Source: H111-94 sp034436045 (GTDB lineage Bacteria; Chloroflexota; Ktedonobacteria; Ktedonobacterales; Ktedonobacteraceae). Taken from it: DNA of 5,452 nt. The DNA is taken from positions 1 through 5,452 of the forward strand of contig DAOTVZ010000127.1 in NCBI GenBank assembly GCA_034436045.1, read 5' to 3'. Under the pieces are notes generated by a model. The model ran no database searches, was not told the origin of the DNA, and saw nothing but the letters and a program-made list of their open reading frames with translations. Each line of letters opens with the position of its first letter. Within the stretch, counting starts at the first letter, position 1. Below, one piece after another: positions 1-4,950 of this stretch. The translations under genes were made by a program, and so were the position numbers.

Positions 1-144
1 CATTTCATGCTTGGCACTATTCTCAAGCCAGATCGGTAGATAAACAATAATCCGGTATGGTACAATACAGCGCAGGTTGATACAAGGAGAAATTTAGGAA
101 CGAGCGAGAATATAAGGGGGCGTTGTGTGCGACCAGCTTCGCCT

Positions 145-173
145 TTGAGAAATGTGCCCTTTCAGCGTTTATC
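145..173 (+). promoter_or_regulatory. Possible weak promoter upstream of the zinc-ribbon/BACON gene
   Basis: TTGAGA at 145-150 matches five of six bases of the housekeeping -35 box. It is followed after 17 bases by TTTATC at 168-173, which matches the -10 box at only three of six. Transcription would start near 180, just before the AGGAGG at 198-203. The rest of 1-194 holds no coding sequence I can support. TACAAT at 61-66 is an alternative -10 without a clear -35. Confidence 0.22.
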
Positions 174-207
174 TGAGTACACAGAACATCCCTTTTGAGG
201 AGGAAAG

Positions 208-237
208 GTGCTAACGCGCAGCAAATTATACATGTAG
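208..237 (+). CDS. Possible 9-codon leader peptide
   Basis: A very strong Shine-Dalgarno, AGGAGG at 198-203, lies four bases before a GTG at 208. That GTG opens a nine-codon ORF (M-L-T-R-S-K-L-Y-M) ending at TAG 235-237. The ORF is out of frame with the large gene downstream. Its stop overlaps by one base (TAGTG) a GTG at 237 that is in frame with the large gene, an arrangement typical of translational coupling. The best ribosome site in the leader therefore does not serve the obvious start at 282. There is no run of a single amino acid of the kind used by biosynthetic attenuators. It could be a chance ORF, or the Shine-Dalgarno could act as a standby ribosome site. Confidence 0.3.
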   Translation: MLTRSKLYM

Positions 238-258
238 TGATACCTCTTGTGGGTATCA
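238..258 (+). other. Leader hairpin between the mini-ORF stop and the gene start
   Basis: TGATACC at 238-244 and GGTATCA at 252-258 are perfectly complementary and leave a 7-base loop. The hairpin begins one base after the mini-ORF stop codon and ends 13 bases before the GGAGAG that serves ATG 282. No T-run follows, so it is not an intrinsic terminator. It could modulate ribosome access, but a 7-bp stem can also arise by chance. Confidence 0.35.
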
Positions 259-270
259 GGCGTTGGCCCC

Positions 271-276
271 GGAGAG
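271..276 (+). promoter_or_regulatory. Ribosome binding site that decides the start at 282
   Basis: GGAGAG is followed by five bases and ATG 282. The upstream in-frame TTG at 195 lies inside the AGGAGG box and has no Shine-Dalgarno of its own. The 29 residues added by that longer start are low-complexity and basic, unlike the zinc ribbon that starts directly after ATG 282. The in-frame GTG 237 is the only serious rival. Confidence 0.6.
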
Positions 277-281
277 TGCTT

Positions 282-2681
282 ATGGAGACGAAACGTTGCC
301 CCTATTGTCACAAACTACTGCGCGCCGAAGCCTCAAGTTGTAGCCGCTGTGGACATCTCTTTCTGGTTTCAAAGCCCAGACGCAATACGGTTGAGTTGAC
401 ACCGACAATGCCTTCGTTGCCGCCAGCCTCTCCGCACCGCGCCGGTCACTATTCGGGTCTGCACCCGGAGGATCAACCCTACCAGTCCAGCATGATCGCT
501 GTTCAGCATCCCATGCAACCTCCAGACACGCCGGAGCCGGAGGCCACAATAGAAGAGGTTCATCCCGGCATCATTGCTGAGCCGCAGCAGCTTATCTTGC
601 CAGAAGTGCCACCGGCCATGGCCCGACGCACATTGCGCCGGACGGCACCCTTATCTGACCCCCCGCAAGTGCGGCCCCCTCTTCCGCCACAGCCGCAGCG
701 GGATAACGGCTTCCGCTTGCCGAAACGCATCGTGCCTATCCTGCTCGTCCTTTCTTGTATCTTCTTCCTGCTGGCCAGCAGCATTCTGGCCTTTATTGTG
801 CTGAAACGCCAGCCGCAGGTGGCGACGGTAACACTTCAGGCCAGCCCGGCTACTCTGCGCGTCGGCGACAACTTCTCGCTCACCGGTCGCAACTTTGGGG
901 CCGACAATACCATCAGGTTCACCTATGACAAAGGGCAAGCGGTGCTGGATGAGAGCGGGCATCCCTTGAGCGCGCATAGCGATGCAAATGGGACCTTTGT
1001 GGTCTACGTCACGGTGCCGCAGACGTGGAGCGTGGGCAGCCATACCATTCACGCTCTTACCCAGGATATGAGCGTCTCGACCGGTATCACAGTGCAAGCC
1101 CCCCCGCCCGCACCGCCGCAGCTACAACTTTCAACAGCACACATTGACCTGGGCGCGGAGCAGTATCAAAGCACGGTGACGCTGCAAAATAAAGGTGGGG
1201 GCCAGATCGTCTGGCAGGCGCAGAGCGACTCATCCTGGTTGACGGCAACACCGTTAAAAGGAACGTTCAATGGTCAGCAACAGGTGACAGTCAGTGTAAA
1301 CCATAGCGGCCTGAATCCGCAGTCCTACACCGGCCACCTGACCTTCACTACTCAAAACAAAGCCGGTAGCACGGAGCTAACTGTGACCATGCAAATTAAT
1401 CCGTCGCCTGCATCATTGAACATCTCGACTTCGGCCCTGTCGTTCTCGACGGTGCAGGGTCAGACTCCCGCCGACCAATCGATCACCCTGTACAATAGTG
1501 GTGGCATGGCGCTAAATTGGAGCAGTTCGGTTGTCACTGGTGACGGCAATGCATGGCTCGTTCTCACACCTCACTCCGATCAGCTTCCTCCTGGACAGAG
1601 GGAAGTGGTGCTGGTTTCTATCCTGTCGCAGCAACTGACCGCCGGACAGTATAGAGGTACAGTAACCATCACCGGCGGCGGCTCGACAGCACAGGTCTTG
1701 ATCTCATTGACGGTGCTGGCCCCGGCTAATCTGGTGATTAATCCGACTAAATTCACTTCCAGCGTCGTTGCCGGTCAGAATGTATCCAACGGCACTTTAA
1801 CACTGCAAAACAGCGGTGGTGTGTCTCTAAACTGGACGGCCAGTAGTAACCAGCAATGGCTCAGCACGACACCCGCCAGTGGCACACTGGGGCCGCTGGC
1901 ACAGGCCACCGTGAACATTGTCTTTGCCACTGCCACACTCAAAGTTGGCAGCTATCAGGGCACCTTGACGATCAGCGATGGGACACAGAGCGAACAGATT
2001 GCTGTAACGCTGACCGTGACGCCGCCGCCCGCGCCGGTTATCAGCATCCCCACAACGCCACTAACCTTCAGTACATATGTCGGCAGCAATCCGCAGGCGC
2101 AAACTGTGACTCTAACCAACACTGGCAATGCTCCCTTACCCTGGGTGGCAAACGAGAGCGGCAACGGCGCAAACTTCGCACCGGTATCGCCCACCAGTGG
2201 CACGCTCGCCGCTGGTGCCAGCGTGACCCTGACGGTGACGCCGAATGTGGCAAGTAGCCCGGCAGGCACGCTCACCACGACCATCACCATCGCCGATAGC
2301 AACGCGGGAACAGCCGTTGCCAGCCAGCAAGTGCCAGTCACCATCACTATTCTGGATCAGGCCAATATTACCGTGACCCCTAGTCAGATTGCGCTGTCCA
2401 ATACCGCCAGTACGCCCGATAGCTCGACGATCTTGCAGATCACCAATAGCGGCACGCAAACGCTCAACTGGGTGGCGACACCGCAAGCCTCGGCCCCCTG
2501 GCTCTCCGTCGATGTGTCCAGCGGCTCACTGGCCCCCGGTGCCAGCGCCATTATCAACGTTCACGCCAATAGTTCACAGTTGACCGCCGGTACCTATACC
2601 GCAACGCTTGTGATTAGCGATAGCGACCCGAACACACCTGTGGCTCCGCAAACCATTCAGGTAACACTCACGGTGCAATAG
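282..2681 (+). CDS. Membrane-anchored zinc-ribbon protein with TIG-like domain and five BACON repeats
   Basis: This 799-residue protein begins with a zinc ribbon: C6-x2-C9 and C20-x2-C23. A Pro-rich, low-complexity linker runs to about 145. The basic stretch RLPKR precedes a single transmembrane helix at about 150-174, so the positive-inside rule puts the ribbon in the cytoplasm and the rest outside. Residues about 178-275 look like a TIG/IPT or other Ig-like domain, with a typical sequence LRVGDNFSLTGRNFG. From 281 to the end come five tandem units of about 95-110 residues, of the BACON type. The likely role is surface display: binding of glycans or proteins, or adhesion. No enzyme motif is visible, so function is inferred only from architecture. 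It appears monocistronic: a strong promoter for the next gene starts 8 bases after its stop. Start chosen for its Shine-Dalgarno and the ribbon; GTG 237 would add 15 residues. Confidence 0.88.
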   Translation: METKRCPYCHKLLRAEASSCSRCGHLFLVSKPRRNTVELTPTMPSLPPASPHRAGHYSGLHPEDQPYQSSMIAVQHPMQPPDTPEPEATIEEVHPGIIAEPQQLILPEVPPAMARRTLRRTAPLSDPPQVRPPLPPQPQRDNGFRLPKRIVPILLVLSCIFFLLASSILAFIVLKRQPQVATVTLQASPATLRVGDNFSLTGRNFGADNTIRFTYDKGQAVLDESGHPLSAHSDANGTFVVYVTVPQTWSVGSHTIHALTQDMSVSTGITVQAPPPAPPQLQLSTAHIDLGAEQYQSTVTLQNKGGGQIVWQAQSDSSWLTATPLKGTFNGQQQVTVSVNHSGLNPQSYTGHLTFTTQNKAGSTELTVTMQINPSPASLNISTSALSFSTVQGQTPADQSITLYNSGGMALNWSSSVVTGDGNAWLVLTPHSDQLPPGQREVVLVSILSQQLTAGQYRGTVTITGGGSTAQVLISLTVLAPANLVINPTKFTSSVVAGQNVSNGTLTLQNSGGVSLNWTASSNQQWLSTTPASGTLGPLAQATVNIVFATATLKVGSYQGTLTISDGTQSEQIAVTLTVTPPPAPVISIPTTPLTFSTYVGSNPQAQTVTLTNTGNAPLPWVANESGNGANFAPVSPTSGTLAAGASVTLTVTPNVASSPAGTLTTTITIADSNAGTAVASQQVPVTITILDQANITVTPSQIALSNTASTPDSSTILQITNSGTQTLNWVATPQASAPWLSVDVSSGSLAPGASAIINVHANSSQLTAGTYTATLVISDSDPNTPVAPQTIQVTLTVQ
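1122..2678 (+). repeat. Five tandem BACON-like beta-sandwich repeats in the protein
   Basis: Units begin at residues 281, 377, 483, 586 and 695 (bases 1122, 1410, 1728, 2037 and 2364). Each opens with a strand such as LNIS, LVINP or ITVTP. Each then has a T-L-x-N-S/T-G motif, a W near mid-unit, a block like SGTLAAGASVT, and ends with a strand such as GTLTIS plus VTLTV. The second conserved W with L (WLSTTP, WLTATP, APWLSV) is present in units 1, 3 and 5, appears as AWLVLTP in unit 2, and is replaced by NFAPVSP in unit 4. Units are diverged at the DNA level, so this is an old duplication and not a slippage-prone array. Confidence 0.8.
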
Positions 2682-2689
2682 ATTCTACG

Positions 2690-2718
2690 TTGACGCTCTC
2701 TGGTGTCTATGCTATATT
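2690..2718 (+). promoter_or_regulatory. Strong housekeeping-type promoter for the ferredoxin-like gene
   Basis: TTGACG at 2690-2695 and TATATT at 2713-2718 each match five of six consensus bases and are separated by exactly 17 bases. TG at 2710-2711 plus one base gives an extended -10. Transcription should begin near 2725, leaving a leader of about 77 bases. This is the best promoter in the window. Confidence 0.8.
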
Positions 2719-2721
2719 CTG

Positions 2722-2766
2722 ACCAGGAAAAAGCATGAGGCGGATTCTCGTCAACATGTTCCTGGT
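2722..2766 (+). other. Inverted repeat spanning the 5' leader of the ferredoxin-like gene
   Basis: ACCAGGAA at 2722-2729 is the perfect reverse complement of TTCCTGGT at 2759-2766, with a 29-base loop. The left arm coincides with the predicted transcription start, so in RNA it would form a stem at the very 5' end. It could protect the message or be a bipartite protein-binding site. The ribosome site at 2789 lies outside it. Confidence 0.4.
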
Positions 2767-2788
2767 GGACTTCTCAGCTACTATTTTT

Positions 2789-2793
2789 GGAGG
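2789..2793 (+). promoter_or_regulatory. Ribosome binding site that decides GTG 2802
   Basis: GGAGG is followed after eight bases by GTG 2802. A longer reading from TTG 2787 would place the start codon across this box and is therefore unlikely. The start at 2802 gives the N-terminus M-P-T-I-T-F, which is a natural first strand of the ferredoxin fold. Confidence 0.75.
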
Positions 2794-2801
2794 ATATATT
2801 C

Positions 2802-3107
2802 GTGCCAACAATCACTTTTGTGCGTGAAAATGTACGTGTGGATGTGCCGGAGGGTGATAGTATCCGCTATCCGGCACTAGAGAATGATGTGCCGGTCTAT
2901 TGCGGCATCTTCAAGTTCTTTAACTGTCACGGCAATGGCCTGTGCGGCACCGACCGTGTGGCTGTCTCGCCGCCGTCAAATACCAATTCCCTGACTTTCA
3001 TGGAGAAATTCTGGCTGCGCAACGATTTGAAAAAGAACCCGAATTTGCGTCTCTCATGTCAGGTCAAAGTCTACGGCGACGTAACTGTCGATACGCAGTG
3101 TAACTAA
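2802..3107 (+). CDS. [2Fe-2S] ferredoxin-like protein with a Cys-to-Asp change in the cluster motif
   Basis: This 101-residue protein has the length and order of a plant/adrenodoxin-type ferredoxin: first strands ITFVRENVRVDVPEG, then a cluster loop, a variable helix, and a final strand pair RLSCQVKVYGDVTVDTQ. The cluster loop reads N-C42-H-G-N-G-L-C48-G-T-D51-R-V, with the last ligand at C86. Relatives usually show C-x5-C-x2-C, so D51 sits where the third cysteine is expected. Two further cysteines, C34 (in YCGIF) and C100 near the C-terminus, are unusual and could be substitute ligands. The expected role is cytoplasmic single-electron transfer, but whether it holds a normal cluster is uncertain. 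It has its own strong promoter and no partner reductase or oxygenase beside it. The family call follows from the loop and the RLSCQ motif; the partner is unknown. Confidence 0.8.
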   Translation: MPTITFVRENVRVDVPEGDSIRYPALENDVPVYCGIFKFFNCHGNGLCGTDRVAVSPPSNTNSLTFMEKFWLRNDLKKNPNLRLSCQVKVYGDVTVDTQCN

Positions 3108-3110
3108 ATA

Positions 3111-3148
3111 ATTCCGTAGGGACACAATTCATCGTGCCCCTACGGAAT
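3111..3148. terminator. Hairpin between convergent genes, probable bidirectional terminator
   Basis: ATTCCGTAGGG at 3111-3121 pairs perfectly with CCCTACGGAAT at 3138-3148. After an A/C mismatch the stem continues with CAC 3123-3125 and GTG 3134-3136 around an 8-base loop. It lies 3 bases after the ferredoxin stop and 13 bases from the stress-protein stop. In the minus direction it is followed by TATTTAGTTA, a partly T-rich tail; in the plus direction the tail is AGCCTCTAAT, with no T-run. Termination is thus better supported for the minus-strand gene. Confidence 0.6.
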
Positions 3149-3161
3149 AGCCTCTAATCCT

Positions 3162-3893
3162 CTAATCATTGATATACACCGGTTCCCCTTTTACATCACG
3201 CCGATAGAGAACGCCGCTGCTGGCAAGGTGTTCCAGCGCCAGCGCGGCTGCTGCGACCTCGCGTCGTCCCGGTTCCTGCACACCTGGAGGAATGAACTGC
3301 TGAGCTACGTGCTGCGGTGAAAAAACGGTGAGCGCGGCGGGATGTTCTTGCAAGTAGTTTTTGATGGCACGTTCATACCACTCGGTCAGTTGGGCGGGGC
3401 GGGTAAGGCGAGGGGCGGGAGGAAGGGTGACAATCATCACGGGGCAGGGAGCCATTGCGAGAAGGTCACGCGACGTGCTACCGAACAGGAGACGCCGCAG
3501 TTTCTCGTGCCAGGCATTGCCTCGACTGCCGACCACCACTAAATCGGCGTTGAATTCGCGCGCGGCCTTCACCATCTCTTCTGCCGGTACGCCCAGACGA
3601 ATCACCCGTTGTATCCGTTCAGGCTCGACGCCTTGCAGTTCCAGTAGCATACAGGCCTTGCTCAGTAGCTCCTCTGCTTGCTGGCGTTGCTCCGGCGTTA
3701 TGGCGAGGGGTAGCATATGTCCTACATACAATCCAGAGTTTGTTGCCATCGTTTGTAGTATGGGAACGACGGTTATGACGATCAGCAAACACGGCGTTCC
3801 ACTCTGCGCGAAGAGCGCGCCTGCCGCGCGCAGCGCCTGTTGTGTCATGGGAGCGAAGTCGGCATCGACACCTAGCAAGATATGCTTGTCCAT
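3162..3893 (-). CDS. Universal stress protein (UspA family) with winged-helix-like C-terminal extension
   Basis: Residues 1-157 of this 243-residue protein form one Usp domain. It starts with HILLGVDAD, where D10 is the usual first-strand Asp, and has the strand DLVVVGSRG at 117-125. It ends with the GST segment and CPVMIV at 150-155. The ATP-type motif is G122-x2-G125-x12-G138-S139-T140; the standard spacing is nine, so the loop is three residues longer and nucleotide binding is not assured. Residues about 168-243 are extra. They carry SPQHVAQQF, a helix ending LEHLASSGVLYR, and a turn KGEPVY, which resembles a winged helix-turn-helix. Usp proteins are cytoplasmic stress or signal proteins. 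ATG 3893 is chosen because family members begin at this point; GAGG lies only three bases upstream, and GTG 3902 (three residues longer) is possible. It is divergent from the sigma gene. Confidence 0.85.
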   Translation of the reverse strand: MDKHILLGVDADFAPMTQQALRAAGALFAQSGTPCLLIVITVVPILQTMATNSGLYVGHMLPLAITPEQRQQAEELLSKACMLLELQGVEPERIQRVIRLGVPAEEMVKAAREFNADLVVVGSRGNAWHEKLRRLLFGSTSRDLLAMAPCPVMIVTLPPAPRLTRPAQLTEWYERAIKNYLQEHPAALTVFSPQHVAQQFIPPGVQEPGRREVAAAALALEHLASSGVLYRRDVKGEPVYIND

Positions 3894-3976
3894 ACGCCTC
3901 ACAGACTTTCTGTGTTTCTCTTCACACCGCGCTGGTTAACTAGAGCATTGTACGACGCAAGCGGATGGGCTATCTT

Positions 3977-4004
3977 TTGAATCGGTACCGATAAATAGTA
4001 TACC
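3977..4004 (+). promoter_or_regulatory. Candidate promoter of the sigma-factor gene
   Basis: TTGAAT at 3977-3982 and TATACC at 3999-4004 each match four of six consensus bases and are separated by 16 bases. Transcription would begin near 4011, about 35 bases before ATG 4046. The 12-bp palindrome at 3981-3992 lies in the spacer and touches the -35 box. Confidence 0.35.
3981..3992. promoter_or_regulatory. Perfect 12-bp palindrome, candidate shared operator
   Basis: ATCGGTACCGAT is its own reverse complement. It lies between the divergent stress-protein and sigma genes. It would overlap the -35/spacer of the plus promoter and the start site (near 3990) of the minus promoter. A dimeric regulator bound here could control both genes. 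The regulator is unknown. Confidence 0.45.
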
Positions 4005-4025
4005 TGTTTTCTACAGAAGAGGCAA
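3997..4025 (-). promoter_or_regulatory. Candidate promoter of the stress-protein gene
   Basis: On the minus strand, TTGCCT (4025-4020) matches four of six -35 bases and TATACT (4002-3997) five of six -10 bases, with exactly 17 bases between. It would give a leader of about 97 bases. Its -10 box overlaps the -10 of the plus promoter, so the two would compete. TACAAT on the minus strand (3952-3947) is an alternative without a good -35. Confidence 0.45.
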
Positions 4026-4045
4026 GCGAAAGGCAGGCAAAACCG

Positions 4046-4756
4046 ATGGATACTATGATAGATAGAGCCGATCTATCGCCCCGTGCCATGCCCCTGGCAA
4101 CCCTGGCAGACCACTGCGCACAGGAAATGCATAAATATCGCCGCCGCGAGGCAAACGACGACCGCTACAGCCTGGAGATTTTTCGACGCGCTGCTCTTGA
4201 GCACGACCGCGAAGCCTGGGAGATACTCTACCACCAGTTCTACGAAAGCGTCCGCCTCTGGTTCCGTCGCCATCCTTACCGTGTTGTCGCGTTGCGCTAT
4301 GAGACGGAAAACAACTACATCGACGACACCTTCAAACGTTTCTGGCAGTGGTCTAGCAAACAACATGGGCCTGAATTTACTTCCCTGGCCGCCGCATTCA
4401 AAGCCCTGCACCTCTGCCTGAATAGCACCATTATGGACACGTTGCGCACCTATGCCCGCGCTAGAGAGGAGGCGTTACCCGATTTTACGCAAGGAGAGGA
4501 TAGCCCGCTCCAGGCCGAGGACTCGTATCATCAAGATGACTGGTGGTGCGTGGTCGAAGCTATCCTCACTCACCCGCGCGAACGGCGTGTCATCTACCTG
4601 CTCTATCATTGCGGCCTCAAACCACGTGAGATTATACAGCACTGTCCTGGGGAATTCGCCAGCGAACAAGAAATTTATCGCCTGACGCGCAATGCCCTGG
4701 ACCGCCTGCGCCGCAATGGCGATAAATTGCGCTGGCGTCTGGGCCACGCCCTCTGA
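4046..4756 (+). CDS. ECF-like sigma-70 family RNA polymerase sigma factor
   Basis: This 236-residue protein has two recognisable sigma regions. Sigma-2 covers about 47-140: the helix EAWEILYHQFYESVRLWFRR (56-75), the core-binding segment NNYIDDTFKRFW (89-100), and FTSLAAAFKALHLCLNSTI with DTLRTYAR (111-138). Sigma-4 covers about 168-225: ILTHPRERRVIYLL, then GLKPREIIQHC and EQEIYRLTRNALDRLRR. There is no sigma-1.1 or sigma-3, as in ECF factors. The usual G-x-S/T-x-x-EIA start of the DNA-binding helix-turn-helix is replaced by GLKPREI, and an insertion PGEFASEQ precedes the recognition helix, so its promoter preference may be unusual. A 45-residue N-terminal tail is also atypical. The Shine-Dalgarno is weak (AGG at 4035-4037, eight bases before ATG); ATG 4055 is an alternative start. 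The next gene encodes a zinc-motif protein that is its likely anti-sigma partner. Confidence 0.82.
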   Translation: MDTMIDRADLSPRAMPLATLADHCAQEMHKYRRREANDDRYSLEIFRRAALEHDREAWEILYHQFYESVRLWFRRHPYRVVALRYETENNYIDDTFKRFWQWSSKQHGPEFTSLAAAFKALHLCLNSTIMDTLRTYARAREEALPDFTQGEDSPLQAEDSYHQDDWWCVVEAILTHPRERRVIYLLYHCGLKPREIIQHCPGEFASEQEIYRLTRNALDRLRRNGDKLRWRLGHAL

Positions 4757-4832
4757 GCAACCACTGGTAAATTGACTGAGAACGTCCTGGGAGAAAAGAG
4801 TTGGCCTAAAAATCGCATGTGTTGGCGTTTAT

Positions 4833-4863
4833 ATGGCAATACCGGGAAACAGCGCCGTATAAT
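4833..4863 (+). promoter_or_regulatory. Candidate promoter of the anti-sigma-like gene
   Basis: TATAAT at 4858-4863 is a perfect -10 box. The best -35 is ATGGCA at 4833-4838 (four of six), with a long 19-base spacer. Overlapping it is GGAAAC at 4845-4850 followed after 14 bases by CGTC at 4865-4868, which recalls ECF-sigma promoters although the usual spacing is about two bases longer. Either reading gives a leader of roughly 80 bases. It suggests that the anti-sigma-like gene is not simply read through from the sigma gene 194 bases upstream. Confidence 0.45.
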
Positions 4864-4883
4864 ACGTCTATCCTGTTGATAGC

Positions 4884-4917
4884 TACTCTCACCGCATCTA
4901 CCGCTGTGGGGAGAGTA
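4884..4917 (+). other. Stable leader hairpin ahead of the anti-sigma-like gene
   Basis: TACTCTC at 4884-4890 pairs with GAGAGTA at 4911-4917. Past one A/G mismatch, CCGCA (4892-4896) pairs with TGTGG (4905-4909), using one G-U pair, and leaves an 8-base loop. That is 12 pairs in total. No T-run follows, so it is not an intrinsic terminator of the sigma gene. It lies between the predicted start site and the AGAGGA ribosome site at 4936-4941, where it could affect translation or message stability. Confidence 0.5.
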
Positions 4918-4950
4918 CATAATGCACGTGATAAAAGAGGACTGTAGCCC

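Noticed and set aside
195..281. Longer N-terminus of the BACON protein from TTG 195
   Set aside because: The TTG lies inside the AGGAGG box, has no ribosome site of its own, and adds a basic segment without domain character before the zinc ribbon.
651..1097. Minus-strand 148-codon ORF inside the BACON gene
   Set aside because: It is antisense to a well-supported coding frame, has a composition typical of a reverse-frame shadow, and no recognisable domain or ribosome site.
1955..2486. Minus-strand ORFs of 116 and 130 codons opposite BACON units 3-5
   Set aside because: They mirror the repetitive Thr/Val/Gly-rich codons of the plus strand. The Val/Ala-rich product only looks like a membrane protein because of that.
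1122..2678. Recent tandem DNA duplication or recombination hotspot in the BACON array
   Set aside because: The units align as protein but share no long identical DNA stretches, so no recent duplication is visible.
2787..2801. TTG 2787 as start of the ferredoxin-like gene
   Set aside because: It overlaps the GGAGG ribosome site; GTG 2802 has correct spacing and gives a natural ferredoxin N-terminus.
3361..3939. Plus-strand 192-codon ORF opposite the stress-protein gene
   Set aside because: The opposite strand encodes an unmistakable Usp domain. The plus-strand product is Ser/Arg-rich with no motif.
4884..4917. Intrinsic terminator of the sigma gene
   Set aside because: The stem is followed by CATAATGCAC with no T-run, and it lies downstream of a consensus -10 box, which fits a leader element better.
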